Under the pieces are notes generated by a model. That model saw only the letters and a list, made by a program, of their open reading frames with translations, was not told the origin of the DNA and ran no database searches. The translations under genes were made by a program, and so were the position numbers. From Bolinopsis microptera (Eukaryota; Ctenophora; Tentaculata; Lobata; Bolinopsidae), in contig NC_087077.1 in NCBI RefSeq assembly GCF_026151205.1, positions 17,966,475 to 18,026,474 on the forward strand: a stretch of DNA of 60,000 nt, in the 5' to 3' direction. Below, one piece after another: positions 1-26,914 of the stretch; the first letter of the stretch is position 1, and each line of letters opens with the position of its first letter.

Positions 1-411
1 CTAGTTGCCCATTCTAGAGAAACTCTTATTCTTGACACTAGCCAATGACGGCTTATCTACCCCGTGGAAGGTCCTAGGTACCGGTTTGCGGATGTAACGA
101 TTTAAGTCAATCGGTAGGAGGGTGTTTGAATTAACATTCCCCACAATCTCTGACAGGAGACTTTTCTTGAAGGGAATGATGTCCTTCACCACCTTTGTCT
201 TAATCCTATATCGCTTGCTCGCCCTTGAATAATCCCGTACTTCATACCGCTTAGATGGGGCCATGCTCTGCAGATTGTTATGTATAAGCACCGCAAACAT
301 CGTCATAATGATGCTGGTGTCCATCTTGTAGGCTGTTGACTTGGGCAGGTACTTTATCTTTGTGCTATGTATGACACTAACAGACGATTTTATCAATCTC
401 ATAATGAGCAA
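1..411 (-). CDS. Partial transposon-type protein, C-terminal part (tentative)
   Basis: The open frame runs off the left edge only at its stop and covers 136 residues. The pattern (His-Ser then a KYLPK motif, a stretch ending in IHNN, a basic Ser-Arg-Tyr block, then a Pro-rich end with a final SRMG) resembles, from memory, the C-terminal region of large uncharacterised transposon proteins in invertebrates that often occur near P2X7-type domains. No catalytic motif is visible. It has no upstream ATG-led N-terminus and overlaps, in the opposite direction, the P2X7-domain ORF beginning near 341. It is probably a fragment. Family membership is an inference; a spurious ORF is the alternative. Confidence 0.33.
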   Translation of the reverse strand: MLIMRLIKSSVSVIHSTKIKYLPKSTAYKMDTSIIMTMFAVLIHNNLQSMAPSKRYEVRDYSRASKRYRIKTKVVKDIIPFKKSLLSEIVGNVNSNTLLPIDLNRYIRKPVPRTFHGVDKPSLASVKNKSFSRMGN

Positions 412-712
412 GTCAGTGCTTCACCTTGTTTCATACTCAGTCAATAAAAAGGGATGCATCAACGAAAAAGATACAGAAAATTTCAACAAAATGCTGAGAT
501 TTACTGGGTACAAATCGTTCTTGAACATAATTGATTTGAAAGGGTTGGGGAAAAGAAGGAGATACGGACTTCCGGCATGTGTAGTGCACAACATACGTGA
601 AAAATATCCGAGTGCAAACAAGGACTACACTGGATTTAAGGCAGCGTTAGACGATTCTGAGGGAAGTGGATCAGGCAACCAACTTGGAAGTGATAAACTC
701 CGTGCATTTTAA
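341..712 (+). CDS. P2X7 intracellular-domain protein (fragment or terminal exon)
   Basis: The frame is open from a TTG at 341; its first ATG is at 371. The recognisable part starts about residue 22 and shows the signature of the P2X purinoceptor 7 intracellular (ballast) domain: an aromatic GYKSF segment, then LGKRRRYGLPACVV, then an IREKYPS block and a YTGFK end. In P2X7 this is the cytosolic zinc- and nucleotide-binding region; stand-alone copies are common in invertebrate genomes. The usual upstream Cys-rich zinc segment is not in this ORF, so an upstream exon or a truncation is likely. It aligns closely with the ORF at 14095-14559. No P2X channel domain is present, so it should not be called a receptor. 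Confidence 0.6.
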   Translation: MGRYFIFVLCMTLTDDFINLIMSKSVLHLVSYSVNKKGCINEKDTENFNKMLRFTGYKSFLNIIDLKGLGKRRRYGLPACVVHNIREKYPSANKDYTGFKAALDDSEGSGSGNQLGSDKLRAF

Positions 713-1633
713 AGTGCATACTGCATTCCAAAAGTTCACTGCCTAAATTTCACTGCCTCTCACTTTTTCCCACAATAGTGTTACCAGAAGTCAGAACACT
801 CATACAGCTATCAGGAAAGACTGCTATATTTGACTGCCAGGATTGTAAAATAACAATTTTGCCGCAAAAATAGTTTTCGTCGAAGTTTAATAACACTTTT
901 CGCTACAGTCAAAACACTACAGTCAAAACTTAACGAGCCATTAAATAGAAAAGGAGGCAAATCGGGACAGTTTTGCATTTCACGGTAAGAATGTAACGTA
1001 AACAAACGGCAAGCTGAGCGGAATGGATTTTGTTTGTGTCATCAGTCTGGCCACTAACGACTCTACAAATCTATTTTTATTCACACTCTGGGCCTAGAAT
1101 TTTGAGATCCCGGTCCGCAATTACCTCAACATTACACTGAGTAGAGTTGGAATTGGCTGTAATTTAGTCAATATCGACTCTTGTGACCCTCTTTAATATG
1201 GTAATTGTCTCTCCATATCTATTAAATCCTTTAACGATCAAGTATATTTAAGGGGGATGATCAGAAAACTAACGCAAGCAAATCAAACTCCAAGCAAATC
1301 AAACCACCAAGTCAACATTTTAAGGAAATATGATAAACAATAAACGAAGCGTACCATGCAATAAATTTATGCTGATGAATACATTAAGTTGGAATTTTTC
1401 TTTCCTTCGACGGAAACAAATTAATTGTTTGAACTTTTTTGAAACTCGTGATCAATCACTTATACTACTGAACCAGAACTTTGGTTGTTATAACCTCCTA
1501 TTCTAATGACTTCAGTATCAAATCATTTTTAACTGGTCGTTCTGTTGTGCTGTCTCCCTGTCCTTATACGATGGATTGTTTCGCAACCTTATCCCCCAGT
1601 CTCCACCATAACAATACCATTCTCATTGGTAAA
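713..1633. other. No gene recognised
   Basis: This is AT-rich DNA between the P2X7-domain ORF and the stop of the receptor gene. It holds only short ORFs with no recognisable motif. It should include the 3-prime untranslated region of the minus-strand receptor gene; I could not place its polyadenylation site with confidence. Confidence 0.5.
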
Positions 1634-18828
<17,195 letters not shown>

Positions 18829-19480
18829 GAACCTAAATCAGAGCACATGTACAAATACAATAGTAGTCCGTTAAAAGTAAAACATATATAACGCAGACCT
18901 CGTTATAAAGCGGTTTTTGGGCAACTTTTTTGCCTTATTCATAACCTCGATACACCGACACGTTGTATACCACTATAAAAATAGTACCTACATAAACTCA
19001 AAATTTTACTTTGTTGTTTGGGCAGCATAAAATTCTTTATTAAAAAGCTTTTCCAGCATACCAATCCATGCTCGCCATGATTATAAGATTTAAAGTGTAA
19101 AGGCGGAAATGGCGTATAGTACAACTACAATTCCAGAATTAAACATAACAGTTAACACATAAATTACCTGTAGAATGTAGATAGGCTACGATTTGAAATA
19201 TTTTCAGTATAGTATTAGTAGGCCGATCGCGATTCTGATTTTTTGAAATCAGAGAAGTTACAGTTTAGGTTAACCTTATATATAAAATTGGTCACATTCA
19301 AAAATATTTATGACTTATTTGTGGGCCAAAAGCCAGCAAATTTGGTTCGTGTGTATGCCCAAATAATTCCTAGATTGTAGATTTAATTACACATTTTAGG
19401 GGAAAGAGGTACTGTGTACGGTAAATAGGGGTTTTACTGTATCATGAAGTTATCGCTGATCAGATCTTGCAGTGGATGGA
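18829..19480. other. 5-prime flank of the receptor gene
   Basis: This AT-rich DNA should hold the promoter and 5-prime untranslated region of the minus-strand receptor. I see no convincing core promoter motif. Confidence 0.35.
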
Positions 19481-19499
19481 AATCTAGCGTCCGCCTATG

Positions 19500-20010
19500 T
19501 CGAGAAAAAGAGCGTAATTTTGGATATAATTGTAGTTGTACTCTCAGCGGCTCTTACTAACTCGCTCGCCCAAAAATTTCACGTGACTTTGGTTTTTATG
19601 GTTTTGCACTTTGCAGCCGTACAAAACGGTTTTACAAAACCCAAATCCCAACCCTAACGGTTAGGGTTGGGATTTGGGTTTTGTAAACCCTATTTGGGTT
19701 TGGCTAACCCTAACCATAACCCCGAAGCTATCCATAACCCTTACTAATACTACAACCCTAACCCCAACCCGAGCTCTAAATAATCGAATTCATGTTTTAC
19801 TAGCATGTTACGTGACCAAAACGGTTTTTTGCTCATAACTCTCCAGGGAAGCATTTTTACCCTACGTCATGGGGGTGATTCGGAATCAGTGTCCATAAAT
19901 ACACCGATTTCGATCAATTTCACAACCAAAGGGCCTTTTCACAAGAATTTTCTTAAAATTTGGGCGAGCGATTTAGTAGGAACGACTCTCAGCTCAGAAA
20001 TCACAAAATC
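19500..20010 (+). repeat. Dispersed CACGTG-core repeat, copy 2, with TTAGGG-like interior
   Basis: It begins with CTCGCTCGCCCAAAAATTTC and ACGTGACTTTGG, contains runs of CCCTAACC-type telomere-like repeats and a large palindrome, and ends with AGGGAAGCATTTTTACCCTA, a GATTCGGAATCAG segment and GGGCGAGCGATTTAGTAGGA. The same order, inverted, occurs at 21780-22200. Confidence 0.8.
19631..19687. repeat. Perfect 57-bp palindrome
   Basis: Two 28-nt arms (19631-19658 and 19660-19687) are exact reverse complements around a single G. The arms include TTAGGG-like sequence, so the palindrome may mark a head-to-head junction of two repeat halves. Confidence 0.95.
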
Positions 20011-20299
20011 CTCAAAGCAGTTTGCGATAATAACTGATACGAGTACGACTGATCGATGCGACTTGTTATTTACAAAAGGCTCTGTAACGAGTTATTCTAT
20101 TGATGATAAGAGTTGCAATCATGGGAAAGTTATATTTGATAGAGAAGCCAAGCTCCGAGCTTCAACGAGTGATGAGTTATTTTCTGTACAAACAACACAG
20201 TCGTAAACTATAAATACACTGATTGTGTCCGAAACGTTAAAGTCATAGTAATACTAATACTTGATTGACGATGCCAACCCTTTCTTACTGGGCGGCGCT

Positions 20300-20375
20300 C
20301 AGCCTGTCATTCTGCCGCAGCTTTGATCGCAAATCGGCGGAATGAACATTATAGCCTGGAGTCCCCATGTAAACC
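20300..20375. repeat. CCTGTCATTC module, copy 1
   Basis: A 65-bp segment running from CCTGTCATTC to TATAGCCTGGAGTCCCC. Related copies lie at 22199-22255 and 22938-23003. Confidence 0.65.
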
Positions 20376-20579
20376 CTTTTAAGCTCGTACTTGAATCATT
20401 AACCCTAACCATTATGGCTTCGAGGTTATACTTATGATAAGTCTAACCTCGAAGCCATGACTTTATAATTATAGTTATGAGTTAGTATAAGGGAGATTCG
20501 GATTTAGCGTCCAAAAATGCATCGATCTGAATTCTAAGTCATAAGTTGTTTCAACTGTCGGCAGACAACCTTATAACGT

Positions 20580-20890
20580 AAATGTGGCACTGTGACACTC
20601 GTGGCACTAACATGTGGCACTTGCGACACTCACATGTGGCACTTGTGGCACCATCATATGTAACATGTGGCACTTGCGACACTCACATGTGGCACTTGTG
20701 GCACTATCATATGTAACATGTGGCACTTGCGACACTCACATGTGGCACTTGCGGCACTCGCATGTGGCACTTGCGGCACTATCATATGCAGCATGTGAAA
20801 CTTGCGGCACTCACATGTGGCACTTGCGGCACTATCATATGCAGCATGCGACACTTGCGGCACTCACATGTGGCACTTACGGTTCCAATA
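20580..20890 (+). repeat. GTGGCAC minisatellite, copy 1
   Basis: Units of CACATGTGGCACTTGCGGCA and ATCATATGYARCATGTG alternate. The left edge (ACGTAAATGTGGCACTGTGACAC) matches, inverted, the right edge of the array at 36290-36600. Confidence 0.9.
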
Positions 20891-21779
20891 TGCTGCATAG
20901 TTAGGTACAATACTGCTTTTTTTTGCAAGAATCATCAACTGAACTGGTTGATATTTCAACTTTAAGTTATAAAATTGATGTTTACGATTATATCGTGAGA
21001 CGTGAAATATAATTCTGCCCGATTCATACTGCGATTCAGCAATCATAAATAACGCTAAAGACGATATTAATTTGTTTGATGATTGCAATCATAATTTGGC
21101 TTGTTAAGCTTGAATTGATCAGTGTTCTTATTATATATATCAACCATAATTACATACGATTACAAATTACAGATGACATGATTGTATTACAATTGTGATC
21201 ATCGGTCAACTACAAAACAAAGGCTCATCGAATATAAATACCTCTCTGTGTGCCTCCGATTGTGAGTCTGAGTCTGACTGACATGAAATTAACCTTTTAG
21301 TACATAATAATCTTAAAATTATGATACAAATATTTTTATCTATAATATGCATTGCAATGCGGCACAACCCCATCCCTTAACAAGCTTTCGCCAAAAACTA
21401 AACGACTAACCCTGCCTAACGACAAACTTGACATTTTAATTTATTTAAATGTCAATGTTGTCATGTCCAATTTTGCCTGTTAAAACTATGTTTTATACTT
21501 ATAATAAGTGTACCGTGATCGTGATATAATAATGATACTTATACTGTAACTGTACGAATAACCCCTTTCGATTAATTATAATGGGGAAGCATTTAAAATT
21601 CAGAATAACCAATAAAAAACATCCGCTGCCGACAATTTAAAGTTAAACTGTTTTAATTTAACAATTACAAAAGCAAAAAAGCAATCAACAGTTTAACATT
21701 TATTCAAAACGATAAATTGGACCTTAACGGGTGATCGATACTTGTAAAATATGTGTTCCATAAATATTACCGTCCAAAT

Positions 21780-22200
21780 AGGACCGTCGACGAGTCTTAC
21801 TGGGCCGCGCTCAGCCGCTCCTACTAAATCGCTCGCCCAAATTTTAAGAAAATTCTTGTGAAAAGGCCCTTTGGGCATGAAAGTGATCAGAATCGGTGTA
21901 TTTTTGGACGCTGATTCCGAATCACCCCCCATGACGTAGGGTTAAAATGCTTCCCTGGAGAGTTATGGGCAAAAATCCGATTTGGTCACGTGACAGGCTA
22001 GTAAAATACGAATTCGATTGTTTAGGGCTCGGGTTAGGGTTAGGGTTGTGGTAAGGGTTATGGTTAGCTTCGGGGTTATGGTTAGGGTTAGGGTTGGGAT
22101 AAGGGTTTATGTAAAACCGTTTTGTACGGCTGCAAAACCATAAAAACCAAAGTCACGTGAAATTTTTGGGCGAGCGAATTAGTAAAAGCCGCGCTCAGCC
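21780..22200 (-). repeat. Dispersed CACGTG-core repeat, copy 3, with TTAGGG-like interior
   Basis: It is the inverted counterpart of 19500-20010, with GTCACGTGAC-type sequence and a run of GGGTTAGGGTTAGGGTT-like repeats at about 22025-22110. Confidence 0.82.
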
Positions 22201-22370
22201 TGTCATTCCGCCTAATCTCTTTATGAACATGATAGCCTGAGGTCCCCAGGTAATTGGAGGACTTTGCCGCTTCGACGCGCCGCGCGAACTAGCATTCTTG
22301 CTTCGTCGATCGTTGCTCTGCTTCGCAGAGCAACGATCTTGACGGATTGACATCGTCAATCAACCCAGGT
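22199..22370. repeat. CCTGTCATTCCGC module plus hairpin and GTCAAT palindrome
   Basis: A 65-bp module is followed by a CGCGCCGCGCG stretch. Next comes a hairpin with 14-nt arms GATCGTTGCTCTGC (22306-22336), then GATTGACATCGTCAATC. The hairpin and palindrome recur inverted at 39253-39310. Confidence 0.75.
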
Positions 22371-22504
22371 AACGACGAGTCCAACTTCAAATAACAATAA
22401 CACCTGCGGCCCGCCGCCCGTTAATGTTATGTTTCTTTGAATTTGATTGCTCAACCCTGATTAAATACTAACCTTATAACGGCTAACCCTGACCTTAACC
22501 TACG

Positions 22505-22685
22505 ATTAACTATTAAACTGTACTGGGCTTCTACTAATTCGCTCGCCCAAAAATTTCACGTGACTTTGGTTTTTGTGATATTGGTTTTGCAGCCGTACAA
22601 AACGGTTTTACAAAAACCCTAATCCCATACCAATACCTAAAGGGCCTTTTCACAAGAATTTTCTTAAAATTTGGGCAAGCAATTG
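22505..22685. repeat. Partial CACGTG-core repeat, copy 4
   Basis: It contains CTCGCTCGCCCAAAAATTTC and ACGTGACTTTGG joined, after a short CCCTAATCC stretch, to the AAGGGCCTTTTCACAAGAAT end. It is an internally shortened copy. Confidence 0.75.
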
Positions 22686-23780
22686 CTGATTAGATCGGAT
22701 GGGTCCATTTTATTTTTATTTTAATTTTATAGTGTTTCCCCTTCGCACGCGATGTTACTTGTTACTAATACTATAAAATTCAGCTCATAGTTATGAACAA
22801 AAAATAGATTTGCAAGAAGAAATTTAAAAAAGTGCTAATATATATATAATTTAATAACTTATTAAATTATTTTACGTTGCACGTTGACCATTGTTAATGG
22901 TTTGGCCCGGCGCGCGTTACTTCCTAGCTCGTGCCATCCTGTCATTCCGCTAAATAATATGGTTATGAACATAACTATAATAGCCTGGGGTCCCCAGGTA
23001 AATTTAAACATTAAATGTATCAAAATAATTCCGGCAAAAATCATGTTAAAATTAAATTAAAACTCTAAACGCGCCGCGCGTATTTCCGAAAATTAACTCC
23101 GCAGTATGAAAATCGAGCGCACAAGCAAATACTGTCATGAATCACACATGTACGTTATAGTATCATTGATAGTATTTGAGTGATATCTTTGCATTTCAAA
23201 ACTAATATTTAGTCTGTTTGGTTATCTTTTTTTCGATATGTAATTTAATTGTTAAGTACGTTTTCATAAAATCTGATTTATGTGGAATATTGAGTATTCA
23301 TTCATACTATGGGTTTCCAATCGTTTTTTAACTTGTGCTGCTTAATTCTCAAAAGTCGACTTATAATTTGCGACGTACTTCTTATATTATCTTCAGACTT
23401 CAACATAATTCGTCATCATACTTAATCGGGTTACATTGATCCTTTACAGCTACATGACTCTTACAAATGCAAGATTTCACTGAATTAGCAATTAGAGAAA
23501 TTAAAATATTGAAATGTGTTGTGGCCATTTCAAAATATCAAAGGAGGTCTTAAAGTTGTTAATAGTTAATAGTACTATGTTTAAAGTATGCACTGAAGGG
23601 GAAGTTTTCTATCATTCGGCTGCATTCGTATCATTCGATCATACATTTATTCATTAAAAAAAATTGAAGATCCTACACAAAATATGACTAAAATAACTTA
23701 TTGATAAAGTTTCTCAAGTTCGTGAAGGGACAGTCTAATAAGGCAAGGTTTTAGAAGAGCTTCAAAAGAATCCAGACGAT
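22686..23780. other. No gene recognised
   Basis: AT-rich DNA with a third copy of the CCTGTCATTCCGC module at 22938-23003 and a nearby CGCGCCGCGCG at about 23070. Nothing else is recognised. Confidence 0.4.
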
Positions 23781-23800
23781 TGTACAGGGCGGGGGCGAAA

Positions 23801-23853
<53 letters not shown>

Positions 23854-23867
23854 GGGGGGGGGGGGGG
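23801..23867. repeat. Poly(G) tract inside a transposon end
   Basis: Fifty-two G, one T, then fourteen G. Such a tract can form G-quadruplexes and is prone to length error in assemblies. Confidence 0.95.
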
Positions 23868-24059
23868 CAAAAGTCAGTACACATGTTGGGTGTTTTATTT
23901 TTGTGAGTTGTTGCTTTGCAGATTGAATACTGTACCTTTACAGGTGGTTCATAAAGGTTGGGAGGCTATAATAATTGTAAATGCCTCTAGCTCCCACTTC
24001 TACTACGACAGATATATCCTTTAAATTATTTTCCTTCTGAAATTTTGGCTCTAGTAATT

Positions 24060-25000
24060 AAGAAATGTGACACCTTAGGAGAGACTACATGAAACTAAAT
24101 TCTTAGGCGTAACAGTCGGTGAAGACCTAAACTGGAATGAACATCTAGAGGTAAATAAGTATTAAAACTGTGGCATGCTAAATAGAATTAAAGATAACAT
24201 TCCCACATCACTCCTTAAAGATCTGTATCACACTCTGTTTGAAAGCTATCTTGCATATGGTATAACTGTCTGGAGAGGAGTATCTAACAAAAGCACAGAA
24301 AAGACACTATCCTTTTGATATTGAGATATTGGTATTTCAGATCACGTGTACATCGTTCCTTTTTTACGACACAGTAATTTATTGACACTCACAGCTATAA
24401 TTTTAATCATTGAATCAGTATTTTTATCTGTGCTCTGCGAATGCATCACATGAATCAGTTTTTTAATCTATTAACTTATTACACATTTGTGCTCTGCTTT
24501 AGCATCACTTGACTATTTAAAAAAAATTGTTTGTTCAGGCCATGACCTTATAGTCAGCCAATTGGCCATTGCTATATTATGTGTATATTGTTTGAATATT
24601 CTTTTCTTAAAAAAACAAAAGCACAGAAAATGTGTGCCCGCATAATGTTTGGTGATAAAGAAGCATACCTGGATAAATTTAAAACTAGTGCGTGATGCAG
24701 ACCCTACGGGGAGCAGATCCTGGTATCTTTATAACTATTTAGGAAGAGATTTTTATAGAGTGTTAGAAGTGCAGACGAATTAAGCATATAAATGACATCA
24801 TTACCATTTCTGAAGTGGTTTGTAAATGGGCCATTGTTAGCCCCAAGCGTTTTGGTCCCTCATTCCTGCCACTCAGCATTGCCTACTGTAAAGTATAAAT
24901 TTTTCTTAGAAAATAGAGAAACTGACCTTGTCTCACTAAAACTGATAAAAAGTCCATAATCTTGGTGTTTCGCTTGAATGACTTAAACGTACATCTTTGT
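24060..25000 (+). pseudogene. LINE reverse-transcriptase C-terminal relic
   Basis: Translated in broken frames it gives KFLGVTVGEDLNWNEHL, then LKDLYHTLFESYLAYGITVW, and, after an insertion, ARIMFGDKEAYLDKF and a CRPYGEQ-like block. This order is typical of the region after the RT palm in CR1/jockey-type LINEs. Stops interrupt it. The relic at 41366-41930 belongs to the same family (FGD, YLDK, RPYG blocks). Confidence 0.78.
24303..24613 (+). mobile_element. SINE-like insertion with 17-bp target duplication
   Basis: This 311-bp insert interrupts the LINE relic and is flanked by AACAAAAGCACAGAAAA at 24286-24302 and 24614-24630. It has an A-rich 3-prime end. Its last 50 bp (CCATTGCTATATTATGTGTA and TATTGTTTGAATAT) recur at 46650-46690. 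The clean long duplication indicates target-primed retrotransposition. I see no clear tRNA-type promoter. Confidence 0.85.
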
Positions 25001-25197
25001 TGGGTATATTTTAATGTCGAAGGGTGTAATAAATGTTAGAATTAATTTATTTATTTATTAAATTCCCCTGAATTGAAACCACTTGCCATAATAAAAGCAC
25101 TAACAACCAAATAACTTTTTTTCACCAAAGAATATTTCCTCAAGTTTACTTCTAGGTTCATCCAAACTATCAAATAAATGCGAAAATGGACCTTCAT

Positions 25198-25531
25198 TTA
25201 AAAGAAATAAACACGAATATTTTTCGATTCGAACCAATGGTGGTAGTAATTCATACCTTGACTCCCCCTCACCCCTGTACAGTGTACATTCGTAGGAGCT
25301 ACTACAGAGAAGCTACCCACACTAATCTTAGATCTGTTCAACATATCTTGCAGATAAGTTGGAGCCAATCCTTGTAGAACTTGCAAGATCTTGAGTGCAA
25401 TCATTTTCTTTATATCCAACCAATAAAGATAGATCAGTCCATCCTCTAGATGGCCTATTAAAATCTTTGGCTTTAGCTAGATCATTTTGTAGTAAATGGA
25501 ACTTGATGTTATAGCCTCTTGCCAATTCCAA
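25198..25531 (-). pseudogene. LINE 3-prime coding relic
   Basis: It encodes a KILQVLQGLAPTYLQDML block, a pattern found near the C-terminus of CR1- and RTE-like LINE proteins (K-x-L-x-GLAP-x-YL-x-DLL). It is in two frames and broken. Confidence 0.55.
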
Positions 25532-25539
25532 AGTATTTA

Positions 25540-26910
25540 AAGCTATTACAGTAATCTAAGTAGGATGGCGCTTCAGAGATATTGTTCATAGGAATCAAAT
25601 TTCCATTTTGATTGAAAAATAATTTGTTGATTCTAATGTGATATATGCTTAGTAAAAATATATTGCAATACTATTGGTTTAAACTGCTTTAGGAGATGAT
25701 ACGAAGCGGTGCTACGATTTACATTGGTCAGTGGAAAAGTGTGGTGAACACCAACTCAAAACAGAGCCAGATGCTTTACTTTACGATGTGACTATTACTG
25801 ATTAATATACCTGCAAAATACTGAATGTGTTTCTGGTTAGTTAATAGTTTTTCTTAATTGTATATCTTATAGCTTTCCTCCACAATTACAACTAACTGCA
25901 GAAAAAGACAGTTATGACTCAATTGAACATGTATTAAAAGTCAATTTACCATTGATTCATGCACTTTACCATTGATTCATGCAATTTACCATTGATTCAT
26001 GCACTTTGGGCTGAAATAGGGAGGGGATGCGATGATGTTTACTTTCATGATTTCGAAAACTCGATTTTCAGGACGCCCGATTATTACAATTACACATGAG
26101 TGCTGACCTTCAACTCGACCGGCGATTAATTTGGCTAGGAAGAATAGCAAATATTTCAGATAGCTTATTTTCAGATCTTTGCATTTTTCAGCCTAACGAA
26201 CCATTTTCTTCAATAAAAAGCGGTCCTAAACAGCACAATGTGACTTCCAGAGCATGAATTTTTACATCTAAGATGCCAACTTAAAGAATCGTTTCACACA
26301 CCAAGAGCGCTTACACACACTCCACTACTTTTCATCTGGACTCACAATCGTGTCATCTGATATAACCCAGAATATTACATTAAAATTAAATTAAAAACAT
26401 GGTTAAATTAAAAACATGGTGGACCAAAATGTATCTTGCTGCTCTTTTTTTGCCCACCCTGTGCATGTGCTACAAAGTATTTATCTTAATTTTTGAAAAC
26501 TTGTCTTCGAATACTTCGATAGCCAATTATAGGGTCACCCACTATTAGAAGAAGGGGGTAAGGAATGGCTTTTGTCTTTTATTGGTAACTGGTATAAATA
26601 GTTATGATTGTTACCATTCTAAATCATCAGTTTTCCTTTATTTTTTATCCTATTTGGTTATTTCTATTTTCGAGCTGTCATGTACATGTATTTTCAGACT
26701 AAAGTACCTAAAGATCACAGAATTCATTTACATAGCTAAAGTGGATCACAGAAAACTGCAGAGAACAAGATGGAACATTATATCAGTGCTGCAGGTAAGC
26801 AACAATTTGTCTTATAATGTGGTAATCGGTTCTTATCTTAACTACCGAACGAGTTTGGTATATTCAGTCAAATGATGAAAGTCATTGATAATCAAACAGA
26901 TGCAGCCATC
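25540..26910. other. No gene recognised; short 20-bp triplication
   Basis: At 25945-26006 a TACCATTGATTCATGCA unit is repeated three times. A Tc1-like end, TTTGCCCACCCTG, occurs at 26450-26461. The rest is unassigned AT-rich sequence. Confidence 0.4.
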
Positions 26911-26914
26911 TTAA

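Larger units (their letters stand above)
23785..25260. mobile_element. Broken relative of the CAGGGTGGGCC element, with insertions
   Basis: The left end (TA then CAGGGCGGGGG) is expanded by a G tract before CAAAAGTCAGTAC. The right-hand portion appears at about 25140-25260, matching 15365-15490 of the intact copy. LINE sequence (24060-25130) separates the two parts. The outer right end is not clear. Confidence 0.6.

Noticed and set aside
20614-20965. Cys/His-rich ORF resembling zinc fingers
   Set aside because: It is the GTGGCAC satellite in frame; the spacing does not fit a zinc finger, and the same occurs at 36243-36594.
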